From: Candidatus Binatia bacterium
GTDB lineage: Bacteria > Desulfobacterota > Binatia > Bin18
Direction: 5' to 3'
Length of the DNA: 64,000 nucleotides
NCBI GenBank assembly: GCA_951812575.1
Contig: OX638322.1
Coordinates: 186,001 to 250,000 of the forward strand
This document shows positions 1-7,323 of the stretch, piece by piece (within the stretch, counting starts at the first letter, position 1; the number at the start of each line of letters is the position of its first letter). A model generated the notes under the pieces. It had not been told where the DNA came from, ran no database searches, and worked only from the letters and a program-made list of their open reading frames with translations. Made by a program: the position numbers and the translations under genes.

Positions 1-69
1 CGAAAGCGTTGATTTCCAGTATTGAGAAGGAGTAGACAGGGAAGAAGAAACTGAGTGAAGGAGGGTTTC

Positions 70-195
70 ATGACTACCATCCTTGCGATAACCGCGTTCT
101 TTCTTATCGCTTTGGTTCTGGTCGGCCTGCTCGCCCAACGGGCAGACCGGATACGAGACGAGGCCGCTCAGGAGGAAGAGCCAAACCAGCAGTAA
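70..195 (+). CDS. Small single-pass membrane protein, 41 aa
   Basis: This short reading frame begins with ATG at 70 after a strong Shine-Dalgarno sequence (GAAGGAGGG, about 5 bases upstream). It encodes 41 residues: a hydrophobic stretch at about residues 3-23 (leucine, isoleucine, phenylalanine and alanine rich) predicted to cross the membrane once, then a charged, glutamate- and glutamine-rich tail. The stop lies 33 bases before the start of the serine hydrolase, so both could be on one transcript. I do not recognise a family. The excellent ribosome site and clear membrane/charged-tail layout are the reasons to call it. Confidence 0.55.
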   Translation: MTTILAITAFFLIALVLVGLLAQRADRIRDEAAQEEEPNQQ

Positions 196-228
196 GGCGT
201 GTCAGCCAGAGAAAAGGGGGAACAATCC

Positions 229-1389
229 ATGGCAGCGACGGCGGAACGTAAACCAGAGGCAAACAGCATTTTTCAACAGGCCGTTGCAACCACGCTCCGG
301 GAGAACGGCGAGCTTGGGATGCAAGTCGCAGTGTATCTCGATGGCGAGCAAGTCGTGGATGTCTGGGGTGGTATTGCCGACGAGACCACTGGACGAGCAG
401 TCGATGGGGATACGCTCTTCCCCTCCTTCTCTGTCATCAAGGCGACCACGGCCACCGCGCTCCATCTCCAGGCTGAACGGGGCTTGATTGAGTATGATGC
501 GCCTATTGCGCGCTACTGGCCCGAGTTTGCAGCGCACGGCAAAGACACCGCAACCGTCCGGGATGCGCTGAGCCATCGCCTGGGCATTCCGTATATGCCC
601 GAGAGTGTCACGCCCGAACTCATGAGCAATTATGACTGGATGGTCGATCAACTGGCTAATATGGAGCCGATCTTCACGGCTGGCACGCAGAATGCCTATA
701 TGTGTTACACCTTCGGCTGGGTCGTTGCCGAGTGCGTGCGCCGGACCGATCCCAAACATCGGCCCTACAGCACGTTCGTACAGGAAGAGATCTGTGCGCC
801 CCTTGGCATGACGGATCTCTGGATCGGGATTCCTGAAGAAACCGAACCGCGCGTGGCTCGGCTGAAGAACGCACCTCCACTGCCATTACCGGCAGATGCG
901 CCGATCCTGCGTGCCATGCCGCCTCAGGTCGGAGCGACTGAGGAGGTCTTCGGCCGTTCCGATATGCGACGCGGCTGCATTCCGGGTGCCCACGGCATTA
1001 TGAACGCCCGCAGCTCAGCCCGGCTATTTGCCATGCTGGCCAATGGTGGAGAACTGGACGGCGTTCGCTTGCTGTCCGAAGATCGGGTGAAGACGTTCAG
1101 CACTCCGCGTCCCGATACTGATCAGCCGGACACGGTGTTGGGCATGGCGATTCGCATGGGGACCGCCGGGCTGTGGGTCGGTGGGGTGAAAGATCCCAAA
1201 TACCCGTTCCGCCTGGCAGGTTTGAATCCGCGGACGGTGTTTCATCCGGGTGCCGGCGGAGCGATTGCCTGGGCCGACCCGGACGCGCGCTTGGCGGTGG
1301 CGATCTGTCACAACCGCATGGTCCATAATCCAACGGTGACCTTCAAGCCCATTCAGGCTGCGGTCGAGCAGGTCTTTGGGGTCGTGTAA
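229..1389 (+). CDS. Serine hydrolase, beta-lactamase/EstB (class C-like) family
   Basis: The 386-residue protein has the layout of the beta-lactamase-related serine hydrolases (Pfam Beta-lactamase; family VIII esterases, D-aminopeptidase-like). The catalytic SxxK motif is SVIK near residue 72, a tyrosine region (YMCYTFGWV) lies at about 165, and a HPGAGG motif near residue 344 sits where class C enzymes carry the KTG/HxG box. There is no signal peptide, so it is probably a cytoplasmic esterase or amidase rather than an antibiotic resistance enzyme; the substrate is unknown. ATG at 229 is preferred over an in-frame GTG at 199 because AAAAGGGGG lies about 8 bases before it. A cupin gene starts 10 bases after the stop. 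A diverged copy of the last codons lies at 3421-3453. Confidence 0.85.
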   Translation: MAATAERKPEANSIFQQAVATTLRENGELGMQVAVYLDGEQVVDVWGGIADETTGRAVDGDTLFPSFSVIKATTATALHLQAERGLIEYDAPIARYWPEFAAHGKDTATVRDALSHRLGIPYMPESVTPELMSNYDWMVDQLANMEPIFTAGTQNAYMCYTFGWVVAECVRRTDPKHRPYSTFVQEEICAPLGMTDLWIGIPEETEPRVARLKNAPPLPLPADAPILRAMPPQVGATEEVFGRSDMRRGCIPGAHGIMNARSSARLFAMLANGGELDGVRLLSEDRVKTFSTPRPDTDQPDTVLGMAIRMGTAGLWVGGVKDPKYPFRLAGLNPRTVFHPGAGGAIAWADPDARLAVAICHNRMVHNPTVTFKPIQAAVEQVFGVV

Positions 1390-1399
1390 GGAGAGCGGA

Positions 1400-1897
1400 A
1401 TGACGCTGCCTGATTCTGCAATCGTGCTTCAGCGTGGAGAAGGCGACTCGGTAGCCATTGGGACCGGCACCCGGTGTACGTTTAAGGTGAGGGGAAAAGA
1501 CACCGAGGGTCATTTCGGTCTGTTCGAGTACACGATGGAACCGGGAACTGAGGGACCACGCCGCCATATTCACCGGCAGATGGCGGAAATATTCTACGTG
1601 GTCGAGGGAGCCATCGAACTCCTCGTCGGGGACGAGAAGATGACGGCCCAGGCCGGAACGACCGCCCTCGTCCCCAAGGAGGCGATACACGCCTTTTCCA
1701 ACCCAGGTGCGCAGCGTTCAGTGTTGTTGATCATGTTTTGTCCGGCCGACTCGCGCGAGAAATATTTCGAGGGCCTGGCCGAACTCACCAAAGGCGGAAA
1801 ACCGCCAGACCAACGCGCCCTCCTCGAATTGATGCGCAAGTATGACACGGAGCCAGTAGCGGAACCGCTCTATGGAGAGATAGAGACGCGCCAATAA
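1400..1897 (+). CDS. Cupin-domain protein
   Basis: This 165-residue protein has one cupin barrel at about residues 35-115. Motif 1 is seen as RRHIHRQMAEIFYVVEG (metal-binding His-x-His, with Glu following), and motif 2 around VPKEAIHAFSNPG supplies the last histidine. It is therefore likely a small metal-binding cytoplasmic protein, either a dioxygenase-like enzyme or a ligand-binding protein; the substrate cannot be read from sequence. The start at 1400 is chosen because the Shine-Dalgarno AAGGAG overlaps the stop of the upstream serine hydrolase, which also makes translational coupling likely. An in-frame ATG at 1376 inside the upstream gene has no such site. Confidence 0.85.
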   Translation: MTLPDSAIVLQRGEGDSVAIGTGTRCTFKVRGKDTEGHFGLFEYTMEPGTEGPRRHIHRQMAEIFYVVEGAIELLVGDEKMTAQAGTTALVPKEAIHAFSNPGAQRSVLLIMFCPADSREKYFEGLAELTKGGKPPDQRALLELMRKYDTEPVAEPLYGEIETRQ

Positions 1898-1977
1898 AGC
1901 CCGAAGCTCACAGCAAAACACGCTCGCAGCGCAGCCCTTCGATTCGGCGGAAGTGTCTCTCATTTCGATGGCTAGGC

Positions 1978-2235
1978 TCATGGATTGGCTGGAGGGCGGT
2001 CGGCTCGATTGACTCGCTCGAGATCATCCGCGAAACGGTCCTCGCTCGGCTCGGTTTCTACCCAGGCGCTAAACGCTTCGCTCAAGGTTGTGTCTGAGCG
2101 CGACGGAAGGGGCGAGAGCTTGGCCACAGGCTCACTGTTTCGTTCAACGACGAAAACGTCCCTGCGGTATCGAACCTTGCCCAGGATGTCTCCCAACTTC
2201 CGCGCTAACTCCGTTGCGCTGACCTTGGTTTGCAT
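1978..2235 (-). CDS. Phd/YefM-type antitoxin, no partner toxin
   Basis: The 85-residue product begins with KVSATELARKLGDILGKVR, the N-terminal DNA-binding fold of Phd/YefM antitoxins, followed by a basic RYRRDVFVVERNSEPVAKL strand pair and an acidic C-terminal tail that normally wraps the toxin. The stop codon overlaps an ATG in the ATGA arrangement typical of antitoxin-toxin pairs, but the frame entered there runs antisense into the cupin gene and has no PIN or RelE features. It is therefore an orphan antitoxin or the remnant of a module whose toxin was lost. An orphan could still bind DNA or neutralise a toxin encoded elsewhere. Confidence 0.75.
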   Translation of the reverse strand: MQTKVSATELARKLGDILGKVRYRRDVFVVERNSEPVAKLSPLPSRSDTTLSEAFSAWVETEPSEDRFADDLERVNRADRPPANP

Positions 2236-2337
2236 GGATATGGATCATACATAAATACGTATTTCATGGAAGAGGAATAGCTCTGTTGAAATCCGCCTTC
2301 AATTTGACAGATCACCTGACCTGATGAGAATTTTCCC

Positions 2338-2571
2338 ATGAAGACAATGCTCATGTCTGAATTCAAGGCAAAGTGCATCGCTGTTCTCAAGGAAGTGCGC
2401 CGCTCCCGCGAGCCCATGATCGTGACGCGGCGTGGGAAACCCATTGTGACTATCCAGCCATTCGCAACACTCCCTTCGGGCAAACAACTCGGCGGGCTGA
2501 AGGGCAAGATGACGATTCACGCCGACCTCGTCCACGCTGATTCGACCGATGATTGGGACATGCTGACGTGA
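2338..2571 (+). CDS. Phd/YefM-type antitoxin, no partner toxin
   Basis: This 77-residue protein starts MKTMLMSEFKAKCIAVLKEV and has the short strand pair MIVTRRGKPIVTIQPF, both diagnostic of Phd/YefM/VapB-like antitoxins, with an acidic, tryptophan-containing C-terminus (STDDWDML) of the kind that docks on PIN toxins. No toxin frame follows on the plus strand; the next toxin (2694-3122) faces the opposite way and has its own antitoxin. This is the second orphan antitoxin in the patch between the cupin gene and selO. It is divergent from the gene at 1978-2235, and the 102 bases between them hold the promoters of both. Confidence 0.75.
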   Translation: MKTMLMSEFKAKCIAVLKEVRRSREPMIVTRRGKPIVTIQPFATLPSGKQLGGLKGKMTIHADLVHADSTDDWDMLT

Positions 2572-2693
2572 CGCTGTTGCTCACGGCGTCAGGCTTGCTG
2601 AAAGTACCTCTCTTGACTTGATATGGGGCGTATAGGATTTCAGTCAGAACGAAGAAGCAGAGGCCGGGCGGGCGAGTGCAGAGGCGCTGTAAA

Positions 2694-3122
2694 TCACGAC
2701 TGTAACCAGTCTTCCACCTGCACGCCTGGAACTCGTTGAAAATCTCGACTGTTTCCTGAGAGTAGCGTCCCTCCGTTTACCAGAGCAATTGAGGCGATCT
2801 TGAGGTCCATCGTACCGATACGGACTCCTTCCCGCCTCAGTCGTTTGAACTCGTCTGCCGCACGTTCGTCGAAAGGCAGAATCTGCCATTCAGCAAAAAA
2901 ATCAAAAATTCTTACGAGACGTTCGTAATAGGCCACTTGCCGGTGGACATCAGTATAGCGATGGATCAACCCCAACCATCCCCGCATTTGCTCTTCGATA
3001 GTAATCGCGGTCGTGGCGATTTCATCAAGGGAAAGGGAGTCTAAGCGTGACTGCAAAGTAAATGCTTTCGGCCCATCTCGATACTGAAGAGCAGAGATAT
3101 GGTCGGTATCAAGGACGATCAT
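2694..3122 (-). CDS. vapC: PIN-domain toxin (VapC family)
   Basis: The 142-residue protein is a PIN-domain ribonuclease. The first acidic residue is in MIVLDTDHISAL (Asp5/Asp7), the second in the TTAITIEEQMRGW helix (Glu), and the third in IGTMDLKIASIAL (Asp near residue 105), the usual metal-binding quartet of VapC4/5-like toxins that cut tRNA or rRNA. The start overlaps the stop of the upstream antitoxin by 4 bases (ATGA), so the two are translationally coupled and form a type II TA module. Confidence 0.88.
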   Translation of the reverse strand: MIVLDTDHISALQYRDGPKAFTLQSRLDSLSLDEIATTAITIEEQMRGWLGLIHRYTDVHRQVAYYERLVRIFDFFAEWQILPFDERAADEFKRLRREGVRIGTMDLKIASIALVNGGTLLSGNSRDFQRVPGVQVEDWLQS

Positions 3123-3319
3123 ACACCCGTCTTGCGCCTATCCGCCGCACGGACGCGCTGACCTTCCTCAATGATCTCTTTCATAAGCGGGTCGTCGTCA
3201 AACATGCCTGCGGTCCGTCGCCAATCTTTTTTGCGCGCGGAGAGACTGACTTGTTGCCATAATGTATCTACAAGCTGCTCTAGCTTTACGACGCGCTCTT
3301 CCAGGCTTGTCTCCGGCAT
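3119..3319 (-). CDS. Antitoxin partner of the PIN toxin
   Basis: This 66-residue protein has an N-terminal heptad-rich helix (LEERVVKLEQLVDTLWQQV, probable coiled coil) and a conserved-looking acidic patch GMFDDDPLMKEIIEEGQ followed by a basic end. Small proteins with this coiled coil plus MFxDDPxxxE layout are commonly encoded just before PIN toxins and act as their antitoxins. Its stop overlaps the toxin start. A GGAGGAGAC Shine-Dalgarno lies just before the ATG. No DNA-binding fold is obvious, so autoregulation is uncertain. Confidence 0.75.
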   Translation of the reverse strand: MPETSLEERVVKLEQLVDTLWQQVSLSARKKDWRRTAGMFDDDPLMKEIIEEGQRVRAADRRKTGV

Positions 3320-3420
3320 GGTGGTCTCCTCCTCACGGATGTCACATATTACTGTCTTTGACTATAACCTCCTCCTTAATAGTTGTGAATCATTCTTTGT
3401 CAGGCGCCACAGATGGCTTG

Positions 3421-3453
3421 CAGACTGCGGTTGAGCGGGTCTTTCGGCCATAA
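3421..3453 (+). repeat. Relic copy of the serine hydrolase 3' end
   Basis: In frame this segment reads QTAVERVFRP-stop, matching the last residues of the serine hydrolase (QAAVEQVFGVV-stop, bases 1354-1389). Over the first 27 bases 23 are identical. It lies in the same orientation about 2.06 kb downstream, on the far side of the cupin and TA genes. It has no start codon of its own and is too short to be a gene. Confidence 0.55.
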
Positions 3454-3517
3454 AGCAGAGGATATTCCTACGAGGCTACGCCTTGAGCGCTCCCCCACGC
3501 TGGGCTAACGTGTCGGC

Positions 3518-5137
3518 ATGAACGCCCCACAGGAATACCAGCCGCAAGAGACGCTCACCTTCGACAATCGCTTTACGCGGGAATTGCCCGCCGACCCTGA
3601 AATCGGAAACACCCGCCGCCAGGTCACACGGGCGTGTTATTCCCGTGTCCAACCGACGCAGGTCGCTCAACCCCAGTTGGTTGCCTACGCGCGGGAAGTG
3701 GCCGAGGAATTGGGCCTTTCCCGCGCGTTTTGCGAATCGGACGATTTCCCCCACATCTTCTCGGGCAATCGGGTGCTGGACAGCATGGACCCCTACGCAA
3801 TGTGTTACGGCGGTCATCAGTTTGGCAACTGGGCCGGGCAACTCGGGGATGGCCGGGCCATTAACCTAGGCGAGATCGTCGGTCCGACCGGAAAACACTG
3901 GGTAGTCCAACTCAAAGGGGCCGGCCCGACGCCCTATTCGCGCAGCGCGGACGGACTGGCCGTCCTGCGCTCGTCCATCCGCGAGTTCTTGTGCAGCGAA
4001 GCCATGTACCACCTCGGTGTCCCGACCACTCGGGCGCTCAGCCTGGTCTCAACGGGTGAACACGTCGTCCGCGATATGTTTTACGATGGCAACCCCAAAC
4101 CCGAGCCGGGAGCCGTGGTGTGTCGGGTCGCGCCGTCTTTTGTGCGCTTTGGCAATTTTCAGATCTTTGCCGCCCGAGGGGAAATCGACGTCTTGCAACG
4201 GTTGGTAGACTACACAATCCGCACCGACTTTCCTCACCTGGGCGAGCCGTCCCAGGCGACCTATCTGGCTTGGTTCGAGGAAGTCTGCCGGACAACCGCC
4301 CAGATGATCGTACACTGGCTGCGGGTCGGCTTTGTCCACGGGGTCATGAACACGGATAATATGTCCATCCTGGGGTTAACGATAGACTACGGCCCGTACG
4401 GCTGGCTGGAAAACTATGACCCCAATTGGACGCCCAATACCACCGATGCCGCGGGTCATCGCTACGCCTTTGGCAAACAGCCCCAGATTGCCCATTGGAA
4501 CCTGGTCCAGCTTGCCAATGCGATTTACCCCCTGATCGAACAGACGGAACCGCTGGAAAAAGCCTTGAGCAATTATGTCCAGGAATTTGAGTCGTGCTGG
4601 CAATCCACGATGACCCATAAACTGGGCCTTCAAGCCTTCAAGCCCGACCTGGACGATGGCCTGATCACCGGCCTGCTGGAAATTTTGCAACTGGCCGAGA
4701 CCGATATGACCATCTTCTATCGACGGCTGGCGAGCCTTGAGCTCGGTGCCAAACCTGTAGACCAGCTCGACGACGCCACTTTCATACAACCCCTGTTCGA
4801 CGCCTATTACGTCCCGGAGCAGTTGACCCCGGAGACAACGACCCGCATCGCCGCGTGGCTACGCCGCTATCACGACCGGGTGAGGGAAGATGGAACGGAT
4901 AACGAGACGCGCCGAAAACGGATGAACGCCGTCAACCCCAAATATGTGCTCCGCAACTATCTTGCCCAGCTCGCTATCGACAAGGCCGAGCAGGGCGACC
5001 CCTCCATGGTGCACGACTTGCTGGAACTCCTCCGCCATCCCTATGATGAGCAGCCGGACAAAGAAGCTTACGCCCAAAAACGGCCCGACTGGGCCCGTCA
5101 GCGTCCCGGCTGTTCCATGCTGTCGTGCAGCTCGTGA
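3518..5137 (+). CDS. selO: Protein adenylyltransferase SelO (YdiU)
   Basis: The 539-residue product is a full-length SelO pseudokinase, a family that transfers AMP from ATP to Ser/Thr/Tyr of redox proteins. Visible family hallmarks are the N-terminal FDNRFTRELPADP, the YGGHQFGNWAGQLGDGRA loop, VQLKGAGPTPYSR (nucleotide-binding lysine), LRSSIREFLCSEAM, VHGVMNTDNMSILGLTIDYG (catalytic Asn/Asp) and the C-terminal tail GCSMLSCSS. As in most bacteria the tail has Cys, not selenocysteine. There is no strong ribosome site at 3518, but the N-terminal motif fixes the start closely. The last 34 bases recur at 5864-5897. Confidence 0.95.
   Translation: MNAPQEYQPQETLTFDNRFTRELPADPEIGNTRRQVTRACYSRVQPTQVAQPQLVAYAREVAEELGLSRAFCESDDFPHIFSGNRVLDSMDPYAMCYGGHQFGNWAGQLGDGRAINLGEIVGPTGKHWVVQLKGAGPTPYSRSADGLAVLRSSIREFLCSEAMYHLGVPTTRALSLVSTGEHVVRDMFYDGNPKPEPGAVVCRVAPSFVRFGNFQIFAARGEIDVLQRLVDYTIRTDFPHLGEPSQATYLAWFEEVCRTTAQMIVHWLRVGFVHGVMNTDNMSILGLTIDYGPYGWLENYDPNWTPNTTDAAGHRYAFGKQPQIAHWNLVQLANAIYPLIEQTEPLEKALSNYVQEFESCWQSTMTHKLGLQAFKPDLDDGLITGLLEILQLAETDMTIFYRRLASLELGAKPVDQLDDATFIQPLFDAYYVPEQLTPETTTRIAAWLRRYHDRVREDGTDNETRRKRMNAVNPKYVLRNYLAQLAIDKAEQGDPSMVHDLLELLRHPYDEQPDKEAYAQKRPDWARQRPGCSMLSCSS
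5103..5136 (+). repeat. 34-bp direct repeat, copy 1 (selO 3' end)
   Basis: These bases encode the conserved SelO tail PGCSMLSCSS up to the stop. They match 5864-5897 at 31 of 34 positions, in the same orientation, 761 bases apart. The DUF6883/DUF4926 gene pair lies between the two copies. Confidence 0.85.
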
Positions 5138-5249
5138 GCTTCAGTTCAATCCGAACACCGCGTGGTAAGCCCTTTGGAAACGATTTATAGATAACAGGGA
5201 TATGAAACACGGAAACACAACACGTTGACCATTAAGTGAAAGCAGGGGC

Positions 5250-5579
5250 ATGTCCCTTCCAAAGGCAGAGCGCGCTGTAGTGGACATTCGCAAACTCCGT
5301 GACTACTGCTTGAATCCCTTACACGACGAAGGGAAGCATAAAGCGCGGCTGTTTGCCGCCCTGGGCCTCAACGCCAACGACGCTGAGGCACTACGTGACA
5401 TCTTACTCCAGGTAGTCAAAACCCACGAAGCACGGTTAGGACGACGCGACGCGTATGGACAACGGTATCTTGTAGATTTCTTTCTTATATGGCGTGGCAA
5501 ACGAACTCTGATCCGAAGTGGATGGATTATCGAGCATGGGAGGGATACCCCGAGGCTCACTACATGCTACCCTCTCTGA
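5250..5579 (+). CDS. DUF6883-domain protein
   Basis: The 109-residue protein (LRDYCLNPLHDEGKHKARLF near the N-terminus, YLVDFFLIW and RSGWIIEH further on) matches the layout I know as DUF6883, a small domain found beside DUF4926 proteins and in polymorphic-toxin or TA-like contexts. The conserved Lys-His-Lys-Ala-Arg stretch could be catalytic, but no activity is established. The DUF4926 gene follows after 15 bases, so the two are co-transcribed. An AGCAGGGGC sequence precedes the ATG as a moderate ribosome site. The pair is bracketed by copies of the selO 3' end, which suggests arrival as a unit. Confidence 0.75.
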   Translation: MSLPKAERAVVDIRKLRDYCLNPLHDEGKHKARLFAALGLNANDAEALRDILLQVVKTHEARLGRRDAYGQRYLVDFFLIWRGKRTLIRSGWIIEHGRDTPRLTTCYPL

Positions 5580-5594
5580 GAAAAAAGGTGGACT

Positions 5595-5840
5595 ATGACA
5601 ACCCCTATGAAACTGCTCGACGTAGTGGCCCTCACGGTTGACTTGCCTGACTATAAGCTATGGCGTGGGCAGGTTGGGACGATTGTAGAAATTATGGCGG
5701 ATGGTGCAGCGTTTGAAGTCGAATTTTGTGACCGAGCGGGCCGGGCATACGAGTCGGTTGGCCTCCGCCCGGATCAGATCATGGTATTGCACTATGAGCC
5801 TTGGGCATCTCAACCACCATCTGCGCCGGAAACCGCCTAG
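5595..5840 (+). CDS. DUF4926-domain protein
   Basis: The 81-residue protein shows the DUF4926 pattern: an LLDVVALTVDLPDYKLWRGQ start, GTIVEI, FEVEFCDRAGRAY and the ending DQIMVLHYEP. It is probably a small SH3-like beta-barrel. DUF4926 proteins are usually encoded next to DUF6883 or nuclease-like partners, and an antitoxin or immunity role is a reasonable guess rather than a known function. Its ATG follows an AAAAAAGGTGG ribosome site, 15 bases after the DUF6883 stop. Confidence 0.8.
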   Translation: MTTPMKLLDVVALTVDLPDYKLWRGQVGTIVEIMADGAAFEVEFCDRAGRAYESVGLRPDQIMVLHYEPWASQPPSAPETA

Positions 5841-5863
5841 AGGGATAGTAACACTCCCGGACG

Positions 5864-5897
5864 GTCCGGGCTGTTCGATGCTGTCGTGCAGTTCGTG
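5864..5897 (+). repeat. 34-bp direct repeat, copy 2 (selO 3' end relic)
   Basis: In one frame this reads PGCSMLSCSS followed by Trp instead of the selO stop (TGA changed to TGG). It has 3 mismatches against 5103-5136. Ten bases further on (5908-5942) a second stretch resembles the 5' end of the phyH gene (6380-6414; 28 of 35 bases identical), so the region 5864-5942 looks like a displaced selO-phyH junction. Confidence 0.8.
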
Positions 5898-5918
5898 GCG
5901 ATGGGTCAGGAGAAAAGA

Positions 5919-6323
5919 ATGGCACAGTTGACCACGCTTCCGACTGACAGCCCAGACGCACAGCGGATTACAGACGCGATAGAGGAATTGGAAGACATAG
6001 ACGACGAGGTGACCGAGGAGGCCCTGCCGGAGATTCATGCCGATACCAAGAAACATGCTCGGCGAATGATTCTCGCACTCGAAAACCAGCCTATCGCCCC
6101 AACCGTTTACCCCACGACGGACGGCGAGGTCGCGCTGTATTTCAAGTCACCGGACGCGGCGTCTTCTGTTCTGATCCTGATAGGAAACGATGGGCAGGCT
6201 GCGTGTTTCTCGTATATCAACGGGAAAAACCGGTGTGCCCGGTACAACGATGTGGCTAACCTCCCGGACGCATTTGTGAAGGCGCAGGTACGGGCGCTTA
6301 AGGAAGCGGGGTTTGGAGAATAA
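5919..6323 (+). CDS. Hypothetical protein with PhyH-like leader
   Basis: I do not recognise this 134-residue family. The first 8 residues (MAQLTTLP) and the ribosome site resemble those of the PhyH gene (MAHLTTLP) downstream. An acidic helix follows (IEELEDIDDEVTEEALPEI), then a predicted alpha/beta region with PTVYPTTDGEVALYF and a C-terminal ANLPDAFVKAQVRALKEAGF helix. The YPTTDGEV segment recalls small proteins that accompany TA or restriction cargo (antitoxin-like), but this is weak. The start at 5919 is chosen because AGGAG lies about 7 bases upstream; in-frame ATG at 5901 is less well placed. Confidence 0.6.
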   Translation: MAQLTTLPTDSPDAQRITDAIEELEDIDDEVTEEALPEIHADTKKHARRMILALENQPIAPTVYPTTDGEVALYFKSPDAASSVLILIGNDGQAACFSYINGKNRCARYNDVANLPDAFVKAQVRALKEAGFGE

Positions 6324-6390
6324 TACGTGAACATGCGACTTCTGAATTTGAAGGAATCCGAGATCAGGAGAAATGCAGAAGGAGAGAGCA

Positions 6391-7323
6391 ATGGCACACC
6401 TGACAACCCTTCCGGCAACGGCAGACACCACGGACATTCTCCCGATCATTGAAAGGGACGGAGCGGTTATCCTGAAGGATATGCTCACCCCTGCCGGGGT
6501 CGATCAGGTTCTGAACGAAACCGGACCGTATATTGACGCCACGCGCAACGGCCAGGACCCTTTCGTCGGTCTCCGGACCACGCGCACGGGGGCGCTGGTG
6601 GCCCGTTCGCCGGCGTGCCGAGACCTGGTGACCAATCAATCAGTGTTGAAAGCTGCCCGGACCTTTCTGGCACCCTACTGCTCCCGCATTCAACTTCATC
6701 TCGGCCAGATTATTCGCATCCGCCCCGGCCAACCCAAGCAGGCGATCCACCGGGACCGCTGGGCCTGGGGAACGTATCTGAAAGATGTCGAGCCCCAGTT
6801 CAACACCATGTGGGCACTGACGGATTTTACCCGTGAGAACGGCGCAACCCGGGTTATTCCAGGCAGTCCGGATTGGCCGGACGGACGTCGGGCGGACAAG
6901 GACGAAATTGCTCAGGCCGAGATGACGCGCGGCTCGGTGCTGCTGTATACCGGCTCGGTCTTGCACGCCGCAGGCGCGAATGACTCGGACGATGACCGGA
7001 TCGGCCTGAACATTACCTACTCGCTGGCCTGGCTGCGGCAGGAGGAAAACCAGTACCTGTCTTGTCCGCCCGAGATTGCAAAGACCTTATCAACAGAATT
7101 GCAGGACCTGCTCGGCTATACGCTGGGGAGTTACGCCCTGGGCTATTACACGCCGCCGCTGCCACCGGGAGAAGGCCCCGAGTCCATCGGACCACAATAC
7201 GCCCTGGGCCGTGAGCAAGACGGAGAAGGCCTGGGCAGCGCGGAGCTGCGCCGGGAAATCCAAACCGCGACCGGCCTGACCGGAGCGGCGAGCGCGGACG
7301 CCGCAGACAAGGGGAATCTATGA
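6391..7323 (+). CDS. Phytanoyl-CoA dioxygenase (PhyH) family oxygenase
   Basis: The 310-residue protein is an Fe(II)/2-oxoglutarate oxygenase of the PhyH family. The iron-binding HxD is seen in QAIHRDRWAWG (about residue 118) and the distal histidine in GSVLHAAGAN (about 193). The arginine that binds 2-oxoglutarate is in DDRIGLNITY. It would hydroxylate an organic substrate that cannot be named from sequence. ATG at 6391 is preferred because AAGGAG lies 6 bases upstream. The stop overlaps the start of the alpha/beta hydrolase (ATGA), so the two products probably act in one pathway, for example oxygenation followed by hydrolysis. Confidence 0.9.
   Translation: MAHLTTLPATADTTDILPIIERDGAVILKDMLTPAGVDQVLNETGPYIDATRNGQDPFVGLRTTRTGALVARSPACRDLVTNQSVLKAARTFLAPYCSRIQLHLGQIIRIRPGQPKQAIHRDRWAWGTYLKDVEPQFNTMWALTDFTRENGATRVIPGSPDWPDGRRADKDEIAQAEMTRGSVLLYTGSVLHAAGANDSDDDRIGLNITYSLAWLRQEENQYLSCPPEIAKTLSTELQDLLGYTLGSYALGYYTPPLPPGEGPESIGPQYALGREQDGEGLGSAELRREIQTATGLTGAASADAADKGNL

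Noticed and set aside
1718..1981. Possible toxin starting at the ATGA overlap after the Phd gene at 1978-2235
   Set aside because: Most of it is antisense to the cupin gene and it has no PIN, RelE or Doc features, so the antitoxin is treated as an orphan.
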